This document shows positions 1 through 8,400 of a stretch of 19,510 nucleotides of DNA, piece by piece (the first letter of the stretch is position 1; every line of letters starts with the position of its first letter). The DNA comes from Anaerolineae bacterium (lineage in GTDB: Bacteria; Chloroflexota; Anaerolineae; B4-G1). The translations under genes were made by a program, and so were the position numbers. The stretch lies in the NCBI GenBank assembly GCA_016783285.1, contig JADHWW010000135.1:1-19510 (forward strand), given 5' to 3'. The notes under the pieces were generated by a model. That model had not been told where the DNA came from, searched no databases, and saw only the letters and a list, made by a program, of their open reading frames with translations.

Positions 1-123
1 TTGGCAGATGTTGCCGCGCTGCACGGCGGTTGAAACCGCGTGTAACGCTTGCAAAATCGGCCTTCGCCGATTGTCCCAGTCGCCGCAGGGCGACTTGGCA
101 GATGTTGCCGCGAATTCATTCGC
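1..123. repeat. Array of four short hairpins at the 3' side of the 7TM-HD gene
   Basis: Four compact inverted repeats stand in a row: GCGGT-TGAA-ACCGC (26-39), AATCGGC-CTTC-GCCGATT (55-72), AGTCGCC-GCAG-GGCGACT (78-95) and GCGAA-TTCA-TTCGC (110-123, reading GCGAA-TGAA-TTCGC on the minus strand). An 18-nt direct repeat beginning ttggcagatg occurs at 1-18 and 95-112. The TGA stop of the 7TM-HD gene (116-118) lies in the loop of the last hairpin. I infer that it acts as a 3' processing or termination region for that gene, or is a dispersed genomic repeat of this lineage. No T-run follows any stem, so a classical intrinsic terminator is not supported. No coding gene is seen in 1-115. Confidence 0.7.
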
Positions 124-2245
124 CAGGCGTATGGGCCGCTTTTGCCGGCTCTGGGTATTTGATGCGCGGGTGGAAGACGCCTTTCAGCGCAGAGGTGAAC
201 GCTGCGCGTGTGATCGCCAGGTCTTGCAAGGTCAGGTCACATTCGTCCAGTTGCCCGTCGTCCACGCGCCCGGCGATGATACGGTTGACGATTTCCGCTG
301 TCTCCTCGGCGTTGGTGGGATGCACGGCGCGCACGGTCGCCTCGCAACTGTCGGCCAGCATCACCAGGGCGGTCTCCTTACTCTGTGGCCGGGGGCCGGG
401 GTAGCGAAAGTCGCTCTCGTCAACCAGCGCCCCATCGCCCGCCAATTGCACGGCTTTGCTGTAGAGGAAACTCACCCGACTGGTACCGTGATGTTCGGAG
501 ATAAAGGCGCGGATACGGCTGGGCAGCCGGTAGCGCCGCGCCAGTTCCAGCCCGTCTTTGACGTGACTGATGAGAATCTCGGCGCTGGTACGCGGATCGA
601 GTTGGTCGTGGGGATTTACACTTTCGACCTGGTTCTCGACGAAAAAGTACGGCCGGATGATCTTGCCTACGTCGTGATAATAAGCCCCCACGCGGGTAAG
701 CAGCGCGTCGGCGCCGATACCTTCGGCGGCCTGCTCGGCCAGGTTAGCGACCATCAGGCTGTGATGGTACGTGCCCGACGTTTCGCGCAAAAGCCGTTGC
801 AGGAGCGGGCGGTCGGGACGGCTGAGTTCGATCAGTCGCATCGTAGTCGTGATGTCGAACAGCGGGCCAATGATGAATAGCCCGCCCAATGCCAGGCTGG
901 CCGAGATGCCCCCGTTGGCAACGCCGGCCAGCATCGAGGCCAACAGGTCGCCGGGCTGGGCCATACCTTGCGGTAAACCGAACGTGACAATGACGCTCAC
1001 GAGTACCAGGACAGCAAAAGCGCCAGCGCGAAAGAGGGCACTGATGCGCTCGACGCGCCCCAGTGTGAGCGCGGCGACCAACCCGCCCGATGCGGCGTAG
1101 ATGGTCATCTCCAGGGAGTTATCGGCGATGCCCCCCACGACGACTCCGAGAAAGATGGCGGTTGCTACTCCGGCGTGCGGGCCCAGGAGGGCAGCAGCCA
1201 GCATCGCCAGTGCCGGTGCTGGGGCGAGATAACGTAGCACCATGCCACCCGGCACCATCAGTCCGGCTCCCAATACGAAGGAGGCAGTCAGCAACACCAG
1301 CAGCAGGAGTCGCCGCCCGTTCCATAACACGCCGGGCTGAAAGCGGGCCAGGTAAAGGCCCAATAGTGCAGTCTCCATTACGGCCAGCAGGCCGGCTCCC
1401 ACGAAATCGGTCCACTCTACCTGGGATTGCCGCAATCCGAGTTGATCCAGCGCCTCTATGTCGAGTGCTGTGACGATCTTGCCCTCCTCCACGATGATCT
1501 GGTCGGCTTTGAATGTACGTAGGACGGGCAGCACATTTTCACGGGCGCGGACCTGGGCCTCGGCCGTGGCCGGGTGGTCGAGGAAAGAGTTGGGAACCAG
1601 GAAACGTTGCGCCAGTGCGATGGTGATGGCCGTCTCTGCGGTCGAAAGGTCGAGACTGACCAGGGCCGGTACTCCTTCGCGGGCGTCCTCCAGGTATCCC
1701 TCGCGGATCTGGCGGCGCATCGCCTGGTCAATCACGTCCTGGATCTCCCATTTGACCTGGTCCCAACTCTCGTCGGATAGGGTCAGGAGATCATTGAGCG
1801 TTTCAGGCCCAAGATCGGCCAATTCGGACACAGCCTGAATCCAACCCCGCTGTTGGGCGGGATAAGCCAGCGTATCGGCGCGCACCGATCCCAGGTAGTC
1901 GAGCACCTGGCGGGTACGGTCGAGTTGTTGGCGGGCCAGCGCGGGATTGGGCCGGGTATAGACCGGTTTGACTGCGGCCGCGGCCTGCTCCTGTGCCCGG
2001 AGGAGTTGGATGGCGCTTTCGTAGGTCACGCTACGGGGGACGCGAACGTCCTGGGGAGCGACGTCCCCTTCCTCTAGCATCACCTGACCGGTGGGCAGTA
2101 GTGGGAGAACCATCACGGTGACTGTCACTCCTGCCAGCACCGTTCCCAGCAGAATCAGGCGCAGCCAGGCCCACCAGTGGCGCCCGGACCGGCGTGGTCG
2201 CGCCTCTCCTTTGTTGCCCTTGGCGTTGGTTGCGTTCTTGCTCAT
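116..2245 (-). CDS. 7TM-HD family cyclic-di-AMP phosphodiesterase (PgpH/YqfF-like membrane protein)
   Basis: The 709-residue protein has the layout of the PgpH family. A basic N-terminus is followed by one membrane segment (about 27-50), then an extracytoplasmic domain with the family start (LEEGDVAPQDVRVPRSVTYE). Next comes a block of several membrane segments (about 280-470) and a C-terminal cytoplasmic HD domain. HD-domain signs are YHHSLMVANLAE and the metal-binding HDVGK with His524-Asp525, followed by EHHGT. Known members hydrolyse cyclic di-AMP to pApA and so tune turgor and cell-wall homeostasis; that activity is inferred here from the family. The ATG at 2245 has no clear Shine-Dalgarno sequence but is the first usable start before the first membrane segment. 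The gene lies downstream of yqeY with a hairpin and AT-rich repeats between them, so it may be only partly co-transcribed. Length is close to the family norm. Confidence 0.9.
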   Translation of the reverse strand: MSKNATNAKGNKGEARPRRSGRHWWAWLRLILLGTVLAGVTVTVMVLPLLPTGQVMLEEGDVAPQDVRVPRSVTYESAIQLLRAQEQAAAAVKPVYTRPNPALARQQLDRTRQVLDYLGSVRADTLAYPAQQRGWIQAVSELADLGPETLNDLLTLSDESWDQVKWEIQDVIDQAMRRQIREGYLEDAREGVPALVSLDLSTAETAITIALAQRFLVPNSFLDHPATAEAQVRARENVLPVLRTFKADQIIVEEGKIVTALDIEALDQLGLRQSQVEWTDFVGAGLLAVMETALLGLYLARFQPGVLWNGRRLLLLVLLTASFVLGAGLMVPGGMVLRYLAPAPALAMLAAALLGPHAGVATAIFLGVVVGGIADNSLEMTIYAASGGLVAALTLGRVERISALFRAGAFAVLVLVSVIVTFGLPQGMAQPGDLLASMLAGVANGGISASLALGGLFIIGPLFDITTTMRLIELSRPDRPLLQRLLRETSGTYHHSLMVANLAEQAAEGIGADALLTRVGAYYHDVGKIIRPYFFVENQVESVNPHDQLDPRTSAEILISHVKDGLELARRYRLPSRIRAFISEHHGTSRVSFLYSKAVQLAGDGALVDESDFRYPGPRPQSKETALVMLADSCEATVRAVHPTNAEETAEIVNRIIAGRVDDGQLDECDLTLQDLAITRAAFTSALKGVFHPRIKYPEPAKAAHTPGE

Positions 2246-2252
2246 CGGGGGT

Positions 2253-2290
2253 GATTTGAGATTTGGAGATTTAAGATTTGGAGATTTGAA
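2253..2290. repeat. AT-rich 7-8 nt tandem repeat (gatttga / gatttgga)
   Basis: Five imperfect copies of gatttga or gatttgga run head to tail just upstream of the 7TM-HD start codon and lead into gaaaagccgcgcg. A related array ending gatttgaaaactgcgcgg is found near 10566-10610, so this is a dispersed repeat and not a one-off slippage tract. Confidence 0.75.
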
Positions 2291-2314
2291 AAGCCGCGCG
2301 AACTTGAGTTGACA

Positions 2315-2341
2315 AGAGGGAGCACGCGCGGCGCTCCCTCT
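2315..2341 (-). terminator. Hairpin between yqeY and the 7TM-HD gene, possible terminator
   Basis: AGAGGGAGC (2315-2323) pairs perfectly with GCTCCCTCT (2333-2341) around a 9-nt GC-rich loop, 38 nt after the yqeY stop. On the minus strand the stem is followed by TGTC rather than a real T-run. Attenuation or mRNA 3'-end protection is therefore as likely as full termination. Confidence 0.45.
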
Positions 2342-2378
2342 CGTCTATCGGTGTGACGTGTGCCTCGACGAGTGCGTC

Positions 2379-2825
2379 TTAGCCAGACAGCAACTCGCGC
2401 ACGATCTCGTTCACGACGCGGCCATCGGCGCGCCCTTTGAGTTCGGACATCAATTGGCGCATCACTGGCCCCATCTGTCCCATCCCGGTCGCCTCAATCT
2501 CGGCGATAACCTGACGCGCCTCGGCAGTGATTTCTTCCCGTGAGAGAAGCCTGGGCAGGTATTGCTCGAGAATTGCCAGTTCCGCTTCCTCGGCGGCGAG
2601 CGAATCAGGACGATTGGCTGACTGCAATTCGGCGATGGTGTCGCGCCGGCGGCGGGCCTGCTGTTGCAGTACCGCGGTCACGCCAGCGTCGTCGAGTTCG
2701 CCGCCGTGCTCAATCTCGGCATTGACGATTGCAGCCAAGGTCAAACGGATAACCGCCTTGTGACGCTCGTCACGGGCACGAAGCGCCTCCTTCAAGTCCT
2801 CCTGCAGTTTCTGCTTCAGACTCAT
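2379..2825 (-). CDS. yqeY: GatB/YqeY domain protein
   Basis: The 148-residue protein has the full YqeY pattern: SLKQKLQEDLKEALRARDE at the N-terminus, VIRLTLAAIVNAEIE, the central QQQARRRRDTIAEL helix, LAILEQYLP, and MGQMGPVMRQLMSELKGRADGR near the end. The family resembles the tail domain of GatB and is thought to bind tRNA or assist amidotransferase-type reactions, but its exact role is not settled. I chose the ATG at 2825 (MSLKQK) over the one at 2837 because GGAG sits 6 nt upstream of it and other members start this way. It lies 27 nt downstream of rpsU, a conserved pairing, and is presumably co-transcribed from the promoter at 3119-3147. Confidence 0.92.
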   Translation of the reverse strand: MSLKQKLQEDLKEALRARDERHKAVIRLTLAAIVNAEIEHGGELDDAGVTAVLQQQARRRRDTIAELQSANRPDSLAAEEAELAILEQYLPRLLSREEITAEARQVIAEIEATGMGQMGPVMRQLMSELKGRADGRVVNEIVRELLSG

Positions 2826-2852
2826 GCGCGTCTCCATTTCCGCAGTCCGTCG

Positions 2853-3062
2853 TTACTGTAGATTACTCCGTTGGTCCCTGCGTGTCTGCCGGCGGCTCTT
2901 GCGCAACTTGGCTGCCTTTTTGCGCTTGCGGATCACGCTCGGCTTTTCGAAAAAGCGGCGGCGACGCACTTCCGACAGCACCCGGTCAGATTGTACCTTT
3001 CTGTTGAAACGTCTCAACAGAGAATCAAAGCCTTCACCTTCTTCAACGCGAACTCTGGTCAC
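2853..3062 (-). CDS. rpsU: 30S ribosomal protein S21
   Basis: This small, very basic 69-residue protein matches S21 throughout: VRVEEGEGFDSLLRRFNRKV, then SEVRRRRFFEKPSVIRKRKKAAKLRKSR in two stretches. S21 joins the small ribosomal subunit late and helps initiation through contacts near the anti-Shine-Dalgarno region. The start codon is GTG at 3062. Upstream is a purine-rich leader with an uninterrupted run of eight G on the mRNA (3070-3077), about 8 nt before the start, which must serve as the ribosome-binding site. It is first in an operon with yqeY. Confidence 0.95.
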   Translation of the reverse strand: MTRVRVEEGEGFDSLLRRFNRKVQSDRVLSEVRRRRFFEKPSVIRKRKKAAKLRKSRRQTRRDQRSNLQ

Positions 3063-3118
3063 TTATTTTCCCCCCCCTTCTTACCCAGTTGCAGACTGGT
3101 TTTTTTGACGACAGGCTC

Positions 3119-3147
3119 ATTATAATCGCGCACCGGAGGCTTGTCAA
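3119..3147 (-). promoter_or_regulatory. Consensus sigma-70-type promoter for rpsU-yqeY
   Basis: On the minus strand TTGACA (3142-3147) and TATAAT (3119-3124) are separated by exactly 17 nt, an exact match to the housekeeping consensus. Transcription would start near 3112, about 50 nt before the GTG of rpsU. The -35 box contains the TGA stop codon of the upstream CBS-ACT gene (3144-3146). Confidence 0.85.
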
Positions 3148-3797
3148 GCAGCGCCTGGCTCCCACACGTGCACGACCTGGATGCCGTTATCCTCCAATGC
3201 CTGCAAGGCGGTCTCCCGATCCACTCCCTCCAGGCGAAAGGCGACGACGCGATCCTCGGGCCGCTCGCCCCAGAACATGCCCAGCGAGTGGATGTTGCCG
3301 CCCAGAGCCGCAACGCGGCTCGTGATCCGCGCCAGGCTGCCCACCTCCTCGGGGATAACGACGGTGATGCGCAGCGAGGGATACCCACCCCCCATCCCTT
3401 CGACGAAGACGCGAAAGATGTCCGTGTCGCTGATGATGCCGACCAATTTGTCGTCCTCGACGACGGGCAGGCAGCCAATGCGATGATCTACCATTATTCG
3501 CGCTGCCTCCTCAATGGGTAAACCCGGTTCCACGGTGATGACCTGGCCCTGCATGACCTGCCCGATCTTTATGCGCGAGAGGATATAGTCCACCTCGAAT
3601 ACGCTCAGGGTGGTGGCCGGGGTAGGAGAAGCATAGACCAGGCTTTTCTCGGTCACCACGCCGACCAGTTTGCCGTTCTCATCCAGCACCGGCAAGTGGC
3701 GGAATGGCTCGCTGCGGACTAATTCTAGCGCCTCCTTAAGGCTGGTGTCGGTCGTGATAGTAATCGGATCAGGGGTCATACGATCTTGAACTAACAT
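3144..3797 (-). CDS. CBS-CBS-ACT domain protein (AcuB-like)
   Basis: The 217-residue protein has two CBS domains (about residues 1-60 and 75-130) and a C-terminal ACT domain (about 135-215). CBS signatures are MLVQDRMTPDPITITTDTSL, FRHLPVLDENGKLVGVVTE, IGQVMQGQVITVEPGLPI and IGCLPVVEDDKLVGIISDTD. The ACT part begins LRITVVIPEEVGSLARIT. CBS pairs bind adenine nucleotides and ACT domains bind small ligands such as amino acids, so a ligand-sensing regulatory role is inferred with no known target. The ATG at 3797 is preceded by a strong AAGGAGG and excludes 37 upstream codons that would translate a repeat. It is separated from mtaB by a 121-nt repeat region. Confidence 0.85.
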   Translation of the reverse strand: MLVQDRMTPDPITITTDTSLKEALELVRSEPFRHLPVLDENGKLVGVVTEKSLVYASPTPATTLSVFEVDYILSRIKIGQVMQGQVITVEPGLPIEEAARIMVDHRIGCLPVVEDDKLVGIISDTDIFRVFVEGMGGGYPSLRITVVIPEEVGSLARITSRVAALGGNIHSLGMFWGERPEDRVVAFRLEGVDRETALQALEDNGIQVVHVWEPGAA

Positions 3798-3811
3798 AGT
3801 TCCTCCTTGAG

Positions 3812-3923
3812 TTGGTAGATTGGTACATTGGTAGATTGGTACATTGGTAGATTGGTACATTGGTGAAGTGTACCAATCTACCAGTTTCCCAATTTCCCAA
3901 TTTCCCAATCTACCAATCTACCA
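3812..3923. repeat. Inverted pair of tandem repeats between mtaB and the CBS-ACT gene
   Basis: Three exact copies of ttggtagattggtaca (3812-3859) are followed by a 9-nt spacer and then the inverted sequence TGTACCAATCTACCA (3869-3883), giving a 15-bp stem. After that come three copies of tttcccaa (3885-3908) and two of tctaccaa/tctaccag. The right end runs into the mtaB coding region and supplies its TAG stop (3918-3920). Confidence 0.9.
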
Positions 3924-5162
3924 GTTTATCTCCCCCACCAGATGGCCATTCTGCGCGGCCAGCAGACGCGTGGCGGTGAGACGGTTGTGCAAGTCGTCTT
4001 CCGTGCGGGTGATGACTCGCAGATAGTTGTCGGTCAGACCGGTCCACAGGCCGTCGCGCCGGCGCTGTTCCCATAGTACCTCTATCTCCCGTCCCACGAA
4101 CCGCCGCCGGAAGCGGGATGCCTGTTCGGCGCCCAATTCGCGCATGGCGCGCGCCCGCGCCCGGCGCACCTGGCGCGGCACCTGATCCGGCAGGCGGGTG
4201 GCGGCTGTGCCCGGTCGCGGGGAGTACGGAAAGACGTGGAGACGCGCAAACTCTATCGCCGCCACGAAATCGTGACTGGCGCGAAAGGCGGTCTCGTCTT
4301 CGCCGGGGAAACCGACGATGACGTCGGTGGTCACGGCCAGGCCGGGGACGGCAGCGCGAGCGGACTCCACCAGCCGGGCGAACTCTCGCGTGGTGATGCG
4401 GCGGCCCATGCGGCGTAGCGTCTCGTCGCAGCCAGCCTGCAACGGCAGGTGAAGTTGGCGACACAGGCGCGGGTTCTCCCATAGTCCAAAGAACGTCTCA
4501 TCCAGGTTCCAGGGCTCTAGCGACGAGAGCCGGAGGCGGGGCAAGTCGGTGTGCGCCAACAGGGCGACGATGAGCGTGTGCAAGCCGTCTGGCAGCCCCA
4601 GGTCGTGACCGTAGGCCCCCAGGTTCACGCCGGTCAGCACGGCCTCCTGGTAGCCGATCTCGACGAGCGCCTGCACCTCGGCGACGACCTGGGGCACGGG
4701 GCGGCTGCGGGCCGGGCCGCGTAGGAGGCGGATGATGCAGTAGGTGCAGTGGTTGTCGCAGCCATCTTGCACTTTGACGAAGGCGCGGGTGCGGAGGAGA
4801 GGGGGAGAGGAGGAGAGGGGGAGAGGGGAAGAGGGGAGGACTATTTTCGTCGTGCGGTCTTTTTCTGCGTTGGGGATGACCCAGGCGACGCCGGGCAAGG
4901 CAGCGCAACGCTGGGGCACCAGTGTGGCGTAGCAGCCAACGATGGCGATGCGGGCCTCTGGGTTGGCGCGGGCCAGTGCGCTGACGCGGTGGCGCGACTT
5001 GCGCTCCGCCCCGGCGGTGACGGCGCAGGTGTTGACGACGCAGACGTCAGCCTGGGCCGGGTCACTCACGACGGTGTGGCCTGCCGCCGCGAACCGGCGG
5101 GCCATCGTCTCGATCTCGCTCTGATTCAGGCGGCAGCCCAGGCTGTTCAGGTAGACGTTCAT
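3918..5162 (-). CDS. mtaB: tRNA methylthiotransferase, MtaB type (radical SAM)
   Basis: The 414-residue protein has the MiaB/RimO/MtaB architecture. An N-terminal UPF0004 domain begins MNVYLNSLGCRLNQSE with Cys10, Cys46 and Cys77 for one iron-sulfur cluster. A radical-SAM domain follows with DGCDNHCTYC (Cys135, Cys139, Cys142), and the C-terminus has the TRAM-like stretch EIEVLWEQ...GLTDNYLRV. LGCRLNQ points to MtaB, which methylthiolates t6A at position 37 of ANN-decoding tRNAs. A Ser/Pro/Leu-rich insert (about residues 108-124) is encoded by a purine repeat in the DNA. The last residues and stop codon lie inside an intergenic repeat. It starts 9 nt after the small unknown gene, without a strong Shine-Dalgarno sequence, so coupling is likely. 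Confidence 0.88.
   Translation of the reverse strand: MNVYLNSLGCRLNQSEIETMARRFAAAGHTVVSDPAQADVCVVNTCAVTAGAERKSRHRVSALARANPEARIAIVGCYATLVPQRCAALPGVAWVIPNAEKDRTTKIVLPSSPLPLSSSPPLLRTRAFVKVQDGCDNHCTYCIIRLLRGPARSRPVPQVVAEVQALVEIGYQEAVLTGVNLGAYGHDLGLPDGLHTLIVALLAHTDLPRLRLSSLEPWNLDETFFGLWENPRLCRQLHLPLQAGCDETLRRMGRRITTREFARLVESARAAVPGLAVTTDVIVGFPGEDETAFRASHDFVAAIEFARLHVFPYSPRPGTAATRLPDQVPRQVRRARARAMRELGAEQASRFRRRFVGREIEVLWEQRRRDGLWTGLTDNYLRVITRTEDDLHNRLTATRLLAAQNGHLVGEINW
4793..4840. repeat. Purine-rich imperfect repeat inside mtaB
   Basis: A run built from gaggagag and ggggagag units lies in the coding sequence of mtaB. It keeps the reading frame and encodes a Ser/Pro/Leu-rich stretch between the UPF0004 and radical-SAM domains. 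It resembles the intergenic repeats elsewhere in the window. Confidence 0.8.
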
Positions 5163-5171
5163 TTCTCACAC

Positions 5172-5498
5172 TCACACGTATTTCAGATTTGGATCCTCTT
5201 CGATGTAGGCCAGCCGCGCCCCCAGGTAGGGCAAAGGCTCCAGGCCGTGCCAGGTCCGCAGCAGATGGTAGGTCGGGGACGTGAGGAGGCGACAGATCTC
5301 CACGGCCTCGCGCCACCCGGGGCGGCGGATCTCGGCCACCGTCGCCGGATAGGGCAAAAGCCCGAAATCCCACGCTGCGCACAGGCGGGCGACAAAGTCC
5401 ACCCGGTCGGCCAAAGTCTCCAGCGCCTCCGGCGGTTCCGTGTCGGGATAGAGGGTACCATCAATCCACGAGGGCATCCAGGAACTCTGTTCGTTCAT
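5172..5498 (-). CDS. Small protein of unknown function, coupled to the type IIG enzyme
   Basis: I do not recognise this 108-residue protein. It starts MNEQSSWMPSWIDGTLYPD and contains an acidic-to-mixed helical region (EALETLADRVDFVARLCAAW) and a Pro/Leu/Tyr-rich C-terminus ending DPNLKYV. No membrane segment or cysteine motif is visible. The ATG at 5498 overlaps the stop of the restriction-modification gene as ATGA, a typical translational-coupling arrangement, so I prefer it to the longer reading that begins at 5612 inside the upstream gene. Tight coupling suggests that its product is needed in step with the enzyme, for example as an accessory or control protein; that is inference. mtaB follows 9 nt later. 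Confidence 0.7.
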   Translation of the reverse strand: MNEQSSWMPSWIDGTLYPDTEPPEALETLADRVDFVARLCAAWDFGLLPYPATVAEIRRPGWREAVEICRLLTSPTYHLLRTWHGLEPLPYLGARLAYIEEDPNLKYV

Positions 5499-8400
5499 AG
5501 TCCAACCATCCGCCACTCGGTCAGCACGCTCCGCCCGTCGTGCATCCACAGCAGCACGGCGTGGGGGAGCGGGTCGGCGGTGCGGTAGTGCCAGACCCCA
5601 TCCCTGGGGCAAGCCACGCGGCGCATCGGGTTGTCCTCCTCGTTGTCCAAGATGGAGACGAAGGCAACGTCGGGCGGCACGTCCGTAAAGGTGTGCAGAT
5701 GACCGCCCAGTTTCTCGCGCCGCTCGTCGGGCACGCTGTACAGGTCAAAGGCCCACTCCTCAATGAGGGCCTCGTGCTGGGCGGCGACCATCCAGCGCAA
5801 CATCACCCGCTCTCGCTCTGCCTCCAGTCTCTCCAGGAACTCTTGCACGGCCTGGGGGGAATGGGGGATGCGTATGCGTATGTGCAGTTCGGCGACGGGG
5901 TAGGCACGCAGGCCATCGGCGTTGGTCTCCAGGTAGAGCCGGAGGTAGTCCAGGACGTGGGGATGGTCGCTCTCAAAGTAGGAGCGGGGCTGCTTGCGGA
6001 AGGTGAGGCGCTGGCCTTCCAGGGCCAGTTGGGTGGGGTAGCCCCCCATCTGGCGGGTGACGAAGCCGGAGGCGTCAATCAGGTCGCCGGTGGGAATGTT
6101 CCAGATGTCGAGGAAAGGGCGGGGGTTGAGGACGACGCCTCGCTCGTCAATGCAGTGACCATTCTCCCGCCAGCGCTGCACATCGGCTTTGGCGTCCATG
6201 ATCTCGTCCACCAGGCGGGCGATTTTGGCCTGGGTCTCGGCGTTGGCGGGGGGGATGGGGTATTGCCTTAGATCATCGGGGTAGAAGTCAACCTTTCCTT
6301 TAGCAATCGTTTTGAACAGGTAACCGGAAAGCCAGCGACAGTTTATGAGGGCTGTGAGATAAGCCGGATCGTAATGCGGCGAATTTTGTGCTGCACGTAC
6401 CAGATTGGCTCGCACATCCCGACGGTCCAATGTGCGATTATGCACATTTACCAGTTTGTGGGCTGGAACCGCGCATATCGCTGTCGCATCGCAATAGAAC
6501 TCGCCCCTCGCGTCGTAAAATGCCTTCAGGGAACCTTGGTGGGGTCGCCGAGCAACAATCAGTTTCTCGTTCTCAAACAACTCTGTGAACTTCTTGCGTC
6601 GAAGTTGGTTAGGTACTCTGGCAGTATTCCATTCCAGCCAGCGCACTCTGACAATCTGGAAGCGGGCCATATCCTTGCCCTGCACGAACTTTTTGGGGTG
6701 AACTTGATCCTGCACATCAGACAGCAAGTCATCCGTGACAAAGAGTTTGCGTCGCTTGCCCGCCGTAATGGGATCCAAGCCTTCGTGCGACACGGGGGCA
6801 ATGCCGTAGCCGATGTAGCAGATTTCCTGCAACTCTACGCACTCACTGAAATCCAGCCCCTCCTCTCCCTCGAACTCTGCCCGGAAGATACGCGCGCCCC
6901 ACCTGGCCTGGGAGAGTGCAGGCAGGGTCTTGAGATCCTTTGAACGCAGTGCAGGAGCCACGGCCTTGTACCGCTGCACCCGATGCCCTTTGGGCGGCGC
7001 ACCCCGGCGCAAGGTGTAGATGAGATTATGCACCTGCGCCTCCTCAAAGAAGCGCACTTTCGGCGCAAAGGTCAGGCTCTCAATGGTCGTCTCCCGCAAC
7101 AGTGTCTCCCGTGACGGGCGGGCGTACTCCTCCGTCTGGTAGGCGTCGGAGACGATAAAGCCGTGCCGTCCATCCTCGGCCAACGTCTGCAAGGCGAACT
7201 CGACGAACGGGATGTACAGATCCCACTTTTTGTAGAGCGTCCGGTAGCGTTCGCTATCTTCAATGTGACCACGCATCGCGCCCGCGCCAGGACTATCGGC
7301 CCGCACGTAGGGCGGATTGCCCACCACGTAATCAAAGCCGGCGCTAAAATTCAACCCCAACGACGGGTCTTGCCCCCGGCTCTTGATCAACTCTGCCACC
7401 CGCACGTCGTAGACCAGCCCGTTGCCCGGAGCGACGAGGCCCCCCATCTCCTGGGCGAACGAGAGCAATGTGTTGGTGGGATAGATGTGGAAACGGGCGA
7501 TGGTGAAGACCTCGTTATCCTTCACCAGATCCAGCACTTGCACCACCAGGTTGACCTCGGCCAGGAAGCAAGCGAAGCGGTTGATGTCTAGCCCGAAGAG
7601 ACCGTTCCGCAGCCGCTCGTTGACCAACTCGTCGGTCGAAAGGTCTGGCTGCTTCCTCAACTCGGGGATCAACCGCCGGGCGGCTTCGACCAGGAAGCGA
7701 CCGCTGCCGCAGGCCGGGTCCAGGAGTCGCCGGCCGGCGATGCCCGGCCCCGCGTATCCCACCTGGTCGAGAATGTAGTTGACCACCTGGGGCGGGGTGT
7801 AAAACTGGCCCTTGCGCTTGCGTTCCAACTCGTCCACGTACTGTTCATAGATGTGCCCGATGAGGTCGGCGCTCACCCGGGCGAAATCGAAGCGGTTGAG
7901 AACCCAGAAGAAGCGCACGATGGCCTCCTCCTCCCAGGTGTACCAGTCAAAGACGTCACGGCTAAAGAAATGGCCATAGATGTAGCCGGTGTCCTTGTAG
8001 GCGATGTCGAGCAGGGTGGCGTGGGCGTCGGCGATGTTGCTAAAGAACCGCTGGCTAAAATCCACATAGTCCTTGTAGCCGCCGTCGGAGATTTTCTGGC
8101 TGATGAGTCCCTTGTCCTCGCAGATGCGGATGAGGAGCAGGCGGGTGACAAAGATGTAGACCGTCTGCAAGCAGAACTCGGCCGCGTGATCCTCGGCCAT
8201 TGGGCCGATCTCGTCCTGCCAACGGTTAAAGTTTTCGACCAGGGCCCTGACGAAGCGCAACTCTATCAGCCGCTTGGCCCGCCAGCGGACGAGGTTGGTG
8301 AAGGCGCGGTAGAACTCACCGGCCCGTATCTTGAGGTTGGCGTGGTTGACACCCGACAGGTGCTTTTTTATCCCCGACCGGCTCACTACCTCGGTCACGA

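Noticed and set aside
1..112. Two copies of an 18-nt repeat beginning ttggcagatg, possibly the edge of a CRISPR array
   Set aside because: Only two copies are in view, and the 76-nt gap between them is itself made of hairpins. No repeat-spacer pattern is present and no cas genes lie nearby.
8..880. Long plus-strand open frame of 290 codons
   Set aside because: It lies antisense to the well-conserved HD domain gene and its translation shows no family pattern; GC-rich DNA keeps such shadow frames open.
3086..3107. Plus-strand hairpin CCAGT-5 nt-ACTGG followed by seven T, looking like a terminator
   Set aside because: No plus-strand gene ends here and the stem is only 5 bp; on the transcribed minus strand the T-run is an A-run in the rpsU leader.
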